DNA of 64,000 nucleotides from Bolinopsis microptera (lineage: Eukaryota > Ctenophora > Tentaculata > Lobata > Bolinopsidae): assembly GCF_026151205.1 (NCBI RefSeq), contig NC_087072.1, forward strand, positions 4,884,084 through 4,948,083. The letters run 5' to 3'. Positions 53,942 to 64,000 of the stretch are shown here, in pieces; the stretch's first letter is position 1, and the number at the start of each line of letters is the position of its first letter. The notes below the pieces were generated by a model. It was not told the DNA's origin. It made no database searches and saw only the letters and a program-made list of their open reading frames with translations. The position numbers and the translations under genes are program-made.

Positions 53942-54756
53942 TATTGAAGATGAATATCACAGAGGTTTTGTTATTGGGATCATGAGATTACTTGCTGTAC
54001 ATAGTTATTTGGTTACCAGAGCTTTTAAAAATTCCTTGAGCGCGGTAAGTGTTAACTATGGAACAGGACACACTGACACAGATGGTTTGATCATGACCTG
54101 TCTAGAACCATTAGGGTCGGTTCATTCAAGCATGCATTTAAGAGACCGCTCTGACTTAAATAAAGTGCTTTAAATAAAAAGAGATAGATGCAAAATATAC
54201 TGGAATTTTACCATTGGTCGACCACTAGGCGAGGTAGCCGTCCATTGGTTGTAAGTCATGTGACTATTGTTGGTGATCAGGGTCAACTGCATTATCAAGT
54301 ACATTAATTGTTAGTATTGTAGGTAAATTCCATTACTTGCTAGTATTCAAGATAGAGACAAGCATTAAGTCAAGCTACGAGAGCCGTCCAGTGGACTATT
54401 GAGTCCTTAATGTACTTGACAATGCAGCGGCTTGCCTGCATCGCTCAAGGGACAAACAACATGCAATGACATTTGTTTTCATGGTAACGGTCTGACTATA
54501 TCAAGCCGGAGAACGCTGCGGGAAATCAGATTGAATCAGTTCGTTTCGCAGAAGTTTGTAATCAATCAGTTCTTGATTGATAAATCTACTCAACTCGTTC
54601 CTCCACAGGTTCTATTTTATCTTAAAAAGATGCACAGTTCGTTCTTTAGTCTTGTGATACATAGTTCGCTCTTCAGTTTGCTAATTTGATTCTAATTCAA
54701 GTTGCATGCTAACTTATCATAAATAGCAGGGGCTCGTATTATACAATAATATTTAA
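53942..54756. other. Spacer with a short inverted repeat
   Basis: No gene is recognised. CTGCATTATCAAGTACATTAA (54287-54307) and its near inverse complement at 54407-54427 form a 21-bp inverted repeat with ~100-nt spacing. Confidence 0.45.
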
Positions 54757-55245
54757 ACGTAAATTCTAGCTTAACAGAACAACAACAGATCGTTATTCTA
54801 GATGTTCTTATTTTTCTCTATTTAAAATTAACAAATTTCAGTTGTGCTACAGTGACACGGACAGTTTTCTATACCACATACAAGAAGGCGATTTGACTGA
54901 AAAATTTTCGAGAATATCCTCAACTTTCATGGACTTCTCAAACTACCCTGTGAATCATTGTCTCTATTCCATTCAGAATAAACTCACCCCGGGCAGGTAT
55001 TATCAGTCACTAAATCAAAATAAAAATCAATGTATGATAAATTAGGGATGAAGGCAATCGAATTTAACACTTTCACATTTTCAGATTCAAGGACGAAATG
55101 GCAGGTGGCGAAATCCATCAGTTTGCCGGGTGTAGAGCCAAATGCTACTCTATAGTTACAGATGAAGAACAGAAAATGGGAGCCGCGGGAGTGAAGAGAA
55201 ATATGTAAAAGAGACTGAAGCATGTCGATTTTGTAACATGAGTCC
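54757..55245 (+). pseudogene. Partial copy of the Maverick-type polymerase B 3' exons
   Basis: Corresponds to 62562-63045, roughly 95% alike by eye. It includes the intron before the motif-C exon (54842-54996, with SDTDSF), the next intron, and part of the final exon from 55085. A stop (ATG TAA, near 55206) appears where the full copy has a glutamine codon, and similarity ends near 55242. The ~102-bp satellite starts directly afterwards. It is dead, but tells us that a segmental duplication occurred. Confidence 0.85.
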
Positions 55246-55264
55246 ATGTACTTGAAATAAAAAT

Positions 55265-57130
55265 AATACATTTATAAAGTATATTTAATAAAGATATAAA
55301 AATAAAGAATCTGAAAGATATTCGAAAGCTCTGCTAAATCACTGGTAGTCTGACTATCACGCTGTGCAGTATGAGTCGAATTATATTTTAATAAAGATAT
55401 AAAAATAAAGAATCTGAAAGATATTCGAAAGCTCTGCTAAATCACTGGTAGTCTGACTATCACGCTGTGCAGTATGAGTCGAATTATATTTAATAAAGAT
55501 ATAAAAATAAAGAATCTGAAAGATATTCGAAAGCTCTGCTAAATCACTGGTAGCTTGCCTATCACGCTGTGTGGTATGAGTCGAATTATATTTAATACAG
55601 ATATAAAAATAAGAATCTGAAAGTTATGAGAAAGCTCTGCTAAATCACTGATAGCTTGACTATCACGCTGTGCGGTATGAATCGAATTATATTTAATACA
55701 GATATAAAAATAAGAATCTGAAAGTTATGAGAAAGCTCTGCTAAATCACTGGTAGCTTGCCTATCACGCTGTGCGGTATGAGTCGAATTATATTTTAATA
55801 AAGATATAAAAATAAGAATCTGAAAGATATTCGAAAGCTCTGCTAAATCACTGGTAGTCTGACTATCACGCTGTGCAGTATGAGTCGAATTATATTTTAA
55901 TAAAGATATAAAAATAAAGAATCTGAAAGATATTCGAAAGCTCTGCTAAATCACTGGTAGTCTGACTATCACGCTGTGCAGTATGAGTCGAATTATATTT
56001 TAATAAAGATATAAAAATAAAGAATCTGAAAGATATTCGAAAGCTCTGCTAAATCACTGGTAGCTTGCCTATCACGCTGTGCGGTATGAGTCGAATTATA
56101 TTTAATAAAGATATAAAAATAAGAATCTGAAAGTTATGAGAAAGCTCTGCTAAATCACTGATAGTTTGACTATCACGCTGTGCAGTATGAGTCGAATTAT
56201 ATTTTAATAAAGATATAAAAATAAGAATCTGAAAGATATTCGAAAGCTCTGCTAAATCACTGGTAGTCTGACTATCACGCTGTGCGGTATGAGTCGAATT
56301 ATATTTAATACAGATATAAAATAAGAATCTGAAAGTTATGAGAAAGCTCTGCTAAATCACTGGTAGCTTGTCTATCACGCTGTGCGGTATGAGTCGAATT
56401 ATATTTTAATAAAGATATAAAAATAAAGAATCTGAAAGATATTCGAAAGCTCTGCTAAATCACTGGTAGTCTGACTATCACGCTGTGCAGTATGAGTCGA
56501 ATTATATTTAATACAGATATAAAAATAAGAATCTGAAAGTTATGAGAAAGCTCTGCTAAATCACTGGTAGCTTGCCTATCACGCTGTGCAGTATGAGTCG
56601 AATTATATTTAATAAAGATATAAAAATAAGAATCTGAAAGTTATGAGAAAGCTCTGCTAAATCACTGATAGTTTGACTATCACACTGTGCAATATGAGTC
56701 GAATTATATTTTAATAAAGATATAAAAATAAAGAATCTGAAAGATATTCGAAAGCTCTGCTAAATCACTGGTAGTCTGACTATCACGCTGTGCAGTATGA
56801 GTCGAATTATATTTTAATAAAGATATAAAAATAAAGAATCTGAAAGATATTCGAAAGCTCTGCTAAATCACTGGTAGTCTGACTATCACGCTGTGCAGTA
56901 TGAGTTGAATTATATTTTAATAAAGATATAAAAATAAAGAATCTGAAAGATATTCGAAAGCTCTGCTAAAACACTGGTAGCCTGACTATCACGCTGTGCA
57001 GTATGAGTTGAATTATATTTTAATAAAGATATGAAAAATAAGAATCTGAAAGATATTCGAAAGCTCTGCTAAATCACTGGTAGCCTGACTATCACACTGT
57101 GCAGCATGAGTCAAATTATATTTAATACAG
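55265..57130. repeat. ~102-bp satellite, about 18 units
   Basis: Each unit contains GAATCTGAAAG, then GAAAGCTCTGCTAAATCAC, CTATCACGCTGTGC and ATGAGTCGAATTATATTT. Two main variants occur in mixed order: GATATTCGAAAG units and GTTATGAGAAAG units. TTAATAAAG or TTAATACAG variants in the AT part suggest higher-order organisation. The array sits between the partial and the full polymerase B copies. No coding potential. Confidence 0.97.
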
Positions 57131-58038
57131 AATGATACGAAGCTATGAAGAGCAAACAGTCAATCATCATCTTATTGCAATTTACAAGCAGACGGTCCCA
57201 TCCGCTCTATAGAGTTTGTGTTTCCAATGCCCCCAATGGATGTGGACCGGATTGTAGTTTAAGGCTACAAATCTGACTATCTCATGATACGGCTGGGCAT
57301 TGTTTGTGTGAGATAATGGTAAGATCGCTTGTAAGCAAAGGGTTCCAGCAAGGCGGGGATTCCCGCTAAATATAACAAAATAAGAGAGTATTCTCTCTAA
57401 TTCCAAAAATTGAAAAATGACTGTTTGCAATTCATACTGCTTCAATGTTATTATCATCACTGATAATTATAATAATGAAACCACTAGTACTGAAAGATAA
57501 AAGGATTAAATTAGGTGGGAATTCCCACTATATTTAATGTAATAGGAGAGCACTCTCTTCGTTTACTTTTTTTCTCTAGTTATACTACTGTTTGAATTTA
57601 CTTGTTATTCTATTTTAATTTTAAATATTATCTTATTACACATTTTGCTACTATCTTTTCTTGCTATCTATTTTTAAAATGGTTAACCATACTTTTTTCT
57701 TTTTTTATTTTTGGGGAAAATTTGCCTTCCTCAGCTGGTCGTTACTTTATTTTTCTAATATTCTTATCATTTTAAAACTTTGATCAGCTGCAGGGGGTGA
57801 ATTTGCGTCAAGGTTCTGTAATATGAACCAGTTTTCACAGAAAAAAGACCGCCCGTAGGTGGTGAATAGCCACATCCTTCACGAGGTGACCCCGTTCTCT
57901 GCATTTTATTTTACTCTACTTTTTGACTTATATTTTTATTTTCCAATGCAGAGGTTACTAAATACGGCGGATCGGTTATAAAATACTTAGTACTATATAA
58001 AGGCTTAAAAACAGACCTCTTATCACAAAACTATTAGC
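57131..58038. other. Upstream flank of polymerase B, no gene seen
   Basis: T-rich. A ~45-bp segment near 57353 (GGGGATTCCCGCTAAATATA... GAGAGTATTCTCTC) recurs in diverged form near 57515. The open frame 57182-57460 (minus) has no recognisable domain, so I do not call it a gene. Confidence 0.4.
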
Positions 58039-61000
58039 ATGAGCGAACTGACTTTTAATGTAACACGAGCCTTGAATGACTCTGTCATTGAATTTAAGGT
58101 TAGAGCCCCTGAAACACAGTTCAACGGAACCCCCGAAGAAGGGTTGGAGGTGCTCTTGGGGGGTGTTGACACGATAATAGAGCACTCCATACAACGACGG
58201 AACTGTTTCAAGTTCCATGTCACTTTGGACGGAGTATTTCAGGTATTTGATTTGCTACTAACAATCTGTTAAAATAGTGATAAGGAAACTTTCAAATCAA
58301 AAAGAAGTGGTTTAACAAGAAAAAATATAGATAAATAGAAGTTAATATATTTCATTTACAGAAACATATAAACGGTGAAGAGCAGACATTTGGTTTCAAG
58401 ACACGAACAACTGTGTGCCTGAGATCATCAAATAAGGATGAGATGATCAATGAAGTTCGAAATAAACTCTTGAACTCATACGAGTCTTTTCAAGGAATGG
58501 GTTGGTAAAGTTTTCTAATTTTTATTTCATTAACCTCCAACTACCTTGACCCTAATTAAACCAAGTTGAGTTACGTTAAAATTGCAGATACAAAGATTAC
58601 TACAATTAATCTCAACAGGTAGCGGTTGGATATGGAGACGATGGCCAATGGTTACAGTGCTGGTCATAAAGTACAACCCTGTATCAGGATGATTGATTGA
58701 GTGATTGATTAAAGGTCTATATAGGGATCACTATAATGTTGAAAATTGTTGTTTTATATCTTACTAATTTCAATTAACTTTAAGAACTTTCAATAGTTTA
58801 AAACCACAAATCAATAACAAGAGTGATTGAAATTTAAAATGGAGATAGAAGACATATTGCGTTTTAGTTTGAATTATGACGTGATTTAAGAATGTAATTA
58901 ACCATGTTATATATAACACTCTATATAACATTATATAAACTCTCTTAAATTCTAGAATGTCGACTTACTTGCCAACTCCCAAACTGTTGAAAAAGAGAAG
59001 ATGTCTGTTGAACATACGGAATAAAGATAACCAATCATTCCTTTATTGTATTGTGGCTGCTTTGAAAAGACCTGATAGAAACCCAACACGACCCGGATTC
59101 TATAAGCGTTATGTCAAGAAACTGATCACGACAGGTATATATCAATTATTAACAGTTATAACATATGCAACCATCACATGACCGTAATTATTTAGTGAAT
59201 ATCTAGAGCTTAGTGAAGAATAGAAAATAATACTTGTACCCACAGGAATCAACGCACCAAAACGGTTGGAGGACATCCCCCTGTTTGAGAAACAAACCTG
59301 TAAGTCCCTTTATCCATATAATAAAGCAACTTTCCTAATTACACATTCATAATATTTTAAATTTATCTTTATTCTTATATCAACTACGATTTTCAGGTAT
59401 ATCCGTCAATGTTTTTGGTTACAGTGAGAGTGAGCCAAGAACACACATTTTCCCTATTTACACGACGAACTTCAAGTTTAAGAGGATAGTACATCTGATC
59501 AGTTTGACAGAAAGAAATAAAACACATTATGTTCTGATCAAATCCCTATCAACATTTTTGAGATTGGTCACGAAATACGAGAAAAGAATGTTGACATGTG
59601 AAAGATGTTTTAGAAGGTTCACATCCAAACTTTTTTTTGAAAAGCATGCAACGTTCTGTGAGACAGGAGAACCCTCTGTCTTCATGCCTGAAGACCCTGT
59701 ATTGAAATTCAAAAACTTTCAATACAAATTTCCCTGTCCTGTGGTCATGTATGCCGATTTTGAGGCCTATCAGATCAGCATGAACGAGAGCACCGGTTCA
59801 AAAAGCTCAAACATCGCTGAACAGAAACCAACAGGGTTCGCATACATGATTGTGTCACCTCATGATGTTCTTTGTAGACCATTGAAGTTATATAGAGGTG
59901 AAGACGCAGCCGCAAAGTTTGTAGACTGTTTGATAAATGAGTGTTACGACATAGAGGATATACTCAACGAGGTGAAACCGATGGAGTTCACAGACGATAA
60001 CATGGTGCAATTTCAAACAGCAACCAACTGCTCAATCTGTAAACAAAGCTTAATTTGGAGCGATTTGAACAATCCTGTTGTTCGCGATCACTGTCATATT
60101 TCAGGTTGATAAGTTAACTTATACTATTGATTAATACAAACGTTTACAATTGAAATATAAATCTAAAATTGATTATCACTAATGTAACATCTTATTCAGG
60201 TTCATTTCGTGGTGCCGCTCATTCTCAATGTAATCTGAAGGCTTGTCAACAAAAGAGGTTGTTTGTCTACTTTCACAATGGGAAGGGTTACGACAATCAT
60301 TTCATTCTAACAGCTTTAGCTGATGACAAGAGAACAGGTACCATAGAGGTTATTGCCAATACTGCTGAGAAATATACCCAGATTAAGACCCAAAGATTCA
60401 TAGTCCATGATTCAATGAGTCACCTCGTTGGCAGTCTAGATAATCTCTGCAAAAGCTTGCGACAGAGGGGTTTGGATGGGTTTAATCTAATGCGAAATGA
60501 ATTCCCCCTCGATGATCAATTTCGATGTGTGTTGCAAAAGTTAATCTACCCCTACGACTATATAGACGGGTTTGACAGATTGGCCAATTCCTGGTAAACC
60601 AGCGTTTTTCAACAAACTCACCGATGAAGATTGTCTGACGAAGATTATGACACACTTTTAAGAATTTGCAAAATCTTCAATATAACTACTTAGGGGAACT
60701 TCACGATTTGTACTTGAGGTGAAACATTAATTACATTTTAATGCTCTTATTTTGATAGCCTATCATCCTTTTGCGATTATACTCAAGAAATCGCATGAGT
60801 TTGATATGTAACCTTGAATTCCCTCCTTCTAGAATTTTGATAAGCTTACGAGTTGAATGATATTTTCCTGCCTAATCTAAATTCATGCTTCAGAGTGGAT
60901 GTTTTGATACTAGCATGTGTCTTTGAGGACTACAGACGGTTGGGTCTTGAAATGTTTGCTATAGATCCAGCGTATTACATAAGTTCACCAAGCTACTCGT

Positions 61001-63219
61001 TTGACGCTATGTTGCATCTAACGAATGTTGAGTTAGAATTGTTGACAGATGTGAACATGTATGAATTCTTTGAAAAAGGTTAGTTTCCTAATGTAGGGAG
61101 TAGATTATTTCTTCATGTTTTTCATTAATAAAAATACAGAAACCTTTTGAACTCACTTGAATATTGATTAAGGATTTTTCAGGAATGAGAGGAGGTTGCA
61201 GCACAGTTTTCAAACGTCTAGCCACAGCTAACAACAGAGGTCTACAAAGATATAACGATCAAATGCCTCAGTCATCGATTTTCTACACAGATTGTAATAA
61301 CCTGTACGGGTAAGTTTTAAAATAAATTAACTGGCAAGTGTAACTCAATTAAGTGTAAATCATATTAATTACATTCTGTTTAGCCTTATCTGGTCTCTGT
61401 TACAAGGTTTGTAAACTGGATCGGGTAGATAAGGATGGTTAGTTTAGGTCTGCACCATGCTTTCAACCATACACCATGCTTTCAATATCATTATTTTCCT
61501 CTGCAGGTATTGCATGCAAATGAAGCTGCCCCACAAAGATTTAAATGGTTGACTGAGCAAGAGATATCCTCTCTGGATGTCACAAAGATCGACGTTAATG
61601 GTGATACAGGGATGATTTTGGAGGTTAGCTAAGAGTTTACTTAATTATTTCAAGACTATATAGTGTAATGTTTCTGACTTCATTACATTTATTCTAAATT
61701 TTTACAGGTTGACTTAGAATACCCTGACTCACTTCATTCGAGTCACCGAGATTATCCCTTGGCTCCGGAGAGGTTATCTATAACAAAGGATATGCTGAGT
61801 GAGGAGACGAGGCAGTTTTTTGATGATTTCAACATATCATATTCAACCCAGACCAGACTCACGCAAACTGTCTTACCTAAAACGAATTATGTCACACATG
61901 TCAAGAACTTGCTGTTTTACACACAGCAAGGACTTGTTCTCAAAAAGATACATCGAGCTGTGACATTTTACCAATCTTCTTGGATGGCTGAATATATAAA
62001 AACAAATACTATGAAGAGGATTGAAGCCCAAAACAAGTTTGAGAAGGACTTCTTTAAACTTCTGATAAACAGGTGATTATTGACAGAATCAAACAGGTTA
62101 TTTTTACTAATTTCAGAAAAACGCGAATCTTTAAAATTTGTTGCTAAATCGATAATTTCAGTGTCTTTGGCAAGACCTGTGAGAACGTTAGAAAATATCG
62201 AAAGTTTGACTTGGCAACAACTGAAAAGCAAGTCAAACGCCTCTCTCAAAGAGTTGAACTGAAGTCTGCTGTCGTTGTATCCAAAAATCTCGTCATTTTT
62301 GAGTCAAACAACCTTGAGATAACGTTAAACAAACCTCTTTATGCAGGCATGGTAAGGATGTTCAAACCATGTATTTTAACCGTGGTCGCTCTCTCAATTA
62401 TACGTAATTTACTCATGTTTTCCAAAACAAATTTATAGACAAACTCATTTGTAACTCTGCTCATTTTCCAGGTGATTTTGGAACTTGCAAAACTCCACAT
62501 GTATCAATTCCATTATAAAGTTATGCGTCCTCTGTTCCCAGGGAAAATTGAGGTTAGTTCTACTAAAATTCTAACTTAACAGAACAACAACAGACCGTTA
62601 TTCTTGGTGTTCTTATTTTTCTCTAATTATAAATTACAAAATTTCAGTTGTGCTACAGTGACACGGACAGTTTTCTATATCATATACAAGAAGGCGATTT
62701 GACTGAAAAATTGTCGAGAATATCTTCAACTTTCATGGACTTCTCAAACTACCCTGTGAATCATTGTCTCTATTCCATTCAGAATAAACTCACCCCGGGC
62801 AGGTATTATCAATCACTAAATCAAATTAAAAATCAATGTATGATAAATTAGGGTGAAGGTAGCCGAATTTAACTCTTTCACATTTTCAGATTCAAGGACG
62901 AAATGGCAGGTTGCGAAACCCATCAGTTTGCTGGGTGTAGAGCCAAATGCTACTCTATAGTTACAGATGAAGAACAGAAAATGGGAGCTGCGGGAGTGAA
63001 GAGAAATATGCAAAAGAGACTGAAGCATGTCGATTTTGTAGAAACAATCGCACATTCCACGTTTAAGAACATTACTCAGAACACCCTAGTATCAAAAATC
63101 ATAGAATTTTTATGAGACAATCAGAGAGAATAGCTCTAAGTTTTGTAGATATTAAGAGGGTTGTTTTAGGTAATGGAATTGACACAATTCCATATGGGTA
63201 TAATGGATATGTTGATTGA
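58039..63219 (+). pseudogene. Maverick/Polinton-type protein-primed DNA polymerase B, intron-rich and frame-broken
   Basis: About 15 exons with AG/GT borders: 58039-58242, 58362-58500, 58619-58680, ~58956-59134, 59246-59299, 59397-60104, 60200-~60710, 60894-61078, 61183-61309, ~61507-61622, 61708-62072, 62162-62351, 62472-62552, 62648-62802, 62890-63219. In order it shows a LLNIRNKDNQSFLYC stretch typical of these polymerases, a C2H2-like finger (CERCFRRF), exonuclease motifs ADFEAY (Exo I) and GYDNHFI (Exo II), polymerase motif A (TDCNNLYG), motif B split over an intron (INS/VFGK) and motif C (SDTDSF). It is damaged. Exon 7 has frameshifts and stops around 60595-60700, exon 10 has a frame change near 61540, and the last exon has one near 63112. 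The E3/E4 junction is also uncertain. Identification rests on motif order; repeat ends of the element were not found. Confidence 0.85.
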
Positions 63220-63376
63220 CTTTTTATTTGTTTGTATCTTATTTATGTTTAGGTTATACAAAATAAAAGTCGCGTATCATTCGTTTATAAAATTAAAACG
63301 TAAATAATAATAACTAAATCTAAAACAATCAACTAAATCTAAAATATCCAACTAAACCTAAAAACACCCAAGAAAA

Positions 63377-63820
63377 TTAAGATTCAATAAAATTTTTTAT
63401 AGCAACACATTTCGCCTTGGCACAATATCTGGCATTGTGTGACCTAAAACAGTTTGCATCTGGCAACACGCCCGGCATCTGAAATCCTAATTCCTGTACA
63501 TTTGTAACTATAGTTGTTGGTAGAATGTTTTGAATAAATTTCAAGGTAAGATCGTTGTAGGTATACACATGATATTCTTGAAATCTCCAAAATATTTCGT
63601 CCATCTTCTCGTAGGGAAACCAGCCATCATGATAGGACAGGTTGTTGAGGTTCTTGGTGGCATAACCGTATGGTTCTTTTATCAACATCATTTAGATCTC
63701 GATTCATAGGGGGTTTCACAAGTAGTGGTTGAATTCATTGTTGATAAACATACAGCAGATTTCTTTGACGATAAAACCGCTCGGTAAAGTATATCCGTCT
63801 GTAGTGATGTAGACATTCAT
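63377..63820 (-). pseudogene. Frame-broken gene, possibly of the Maverick element
   Basis: On the minus strand a frame starts at the ATG at 63820 (MNVYITTDGYTLPSGFIVKE). Two frame changes between about 63720 and 63670 connect it to the open frame ending at 63377 (LSYHDGWFPYEK, GFQMPGVLP, then CFRSHNARYCAKAKC). The Cys/His spacing near the end may bind zinc. Similar short proteins occur, as far as I remember, beside Maverick-type polymerases, and this one converges on polymerase B from 158 bp away. The function is unknown and the assignment is tentative. Confidence 0.5.
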
Positions 63821-64000
63821 GATTTGAAACGTCTGTAATTCGCAAAACAAGAAATTGAAGTGAGAACATTTCACTCCCTCTTTATAGCTTTGCTTTCTTT
63901 ACTTTAACCATAGCCTCAGAAATGCAACTGTCGTTTAAACTGTTGATGTATCTCCCAAAGTACAATGCTTGAGGAGGAGCTTGTAATAGAAAAGTTTTTC
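63821..64000. other. Window edge, no gene seen
   Basis: Only the upstream flank of the antisense frame-broken gene; nothing further can be supported. Confidence 0.4.

Noticed and set aside
55265-57130. CRISPR-like repeats
   Set aside because: Whole ~102-bp units repeat without unique spacers. This is a satellite in a eukaryotic context.
55265-57130. Hammerhead ribozyme in the satellite (CTGAAAG...GAAAG)
   Set aside because: The spacing breaks the CUGANGA core, and no stem II can be formed in both variants.
57182-57460. Minus-strand 92-residue frame as a Maverick gene
   Set aside because: No domain or zinc-finger pattern is seen, part of it overlaps a local repeat, and no splice or start evidence was found.

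Overview
This window looks like nuclear DNA of an invertebrate animal. It has spliced genes with GT..AG introns, intronless rhodopsin-type GPCRs, CHST15-like Golgi sulfotransferases, several non-LTR retrotransposon lineages, DNA transposons, a Maverick/Polinton-type DNA polymerase and a ~102-bp satellite. Base composition is AT-rich. The sequence alone does not let me name the phylum; an early-branching or lophotrochozoan marine invertebrate would fit. I saw no rRNA, tRNA, CRISPR array or prokaryotic operon.

Layout. 1-9.4 kb is a pile of LINE debris. It holds an old antisense RT tail (810-1235), a 1.25-kb segment present twice without visible differences (2590-3840 and 4040-5290), and a LINE ORF2 (about 4934-9170) split by a second, ORF1-only element (7372-8781).

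10.87-41.33 kb is one long plus-strand gene of 21 coding exons. The spliced frame is uninterrupted and encodes about 863 residues of coiled coil; CCDC178-like is the best guess. Its introns hold five intronless genes: a GPCR (antisense, intron 4), two CHST15-like sulfotransferases facing opposite ways (intron 12), a small type I membrane protein (antisense, intron 19) and a second GPCR (antisense, intron 20). Exon 14 exists as two similar 137-nt copies 44 nt apart. Their phases (0 in, 2 out) make them mutually exclusive.

The intron-4 GPCR is cut within TM3 by a 3,638-bp element with a perfect 8-bp target duplication. Inside it sits a second element, and one end of a third. All three share an architecture I cannot assign to a known family: a terminal G-run, a hairpin block, then a tandem array of 10-bp units. 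This is the best candidate here for something undescribed.

Intron 12 (20.6-35.2 kb) also carries a transposon with ~460-bp terminal inverted repeats and a broken transposase-like gene, LINE remnants, a foldback inside a TA-flanked element, and a near-perfect 212-bp-arm palindrome.

41.4-47.0 kb shows no gene. 47.0-50.9 kb is a LINE with an intact 1,163-residue ORF2. 52.7-53.1 kb has one orphan exon and a decayed copy of it. 53.6-57.1 kb is tandem repeats. 58.0-63.2 kb is an intron-rich but frame-broken Maverick/Polinton-type polymerase B. A copy of its last two exons lies at 54.8-55.2 kb, on the far side of the satellite. A broken antisense gene, possibly of the same element, ends the window.
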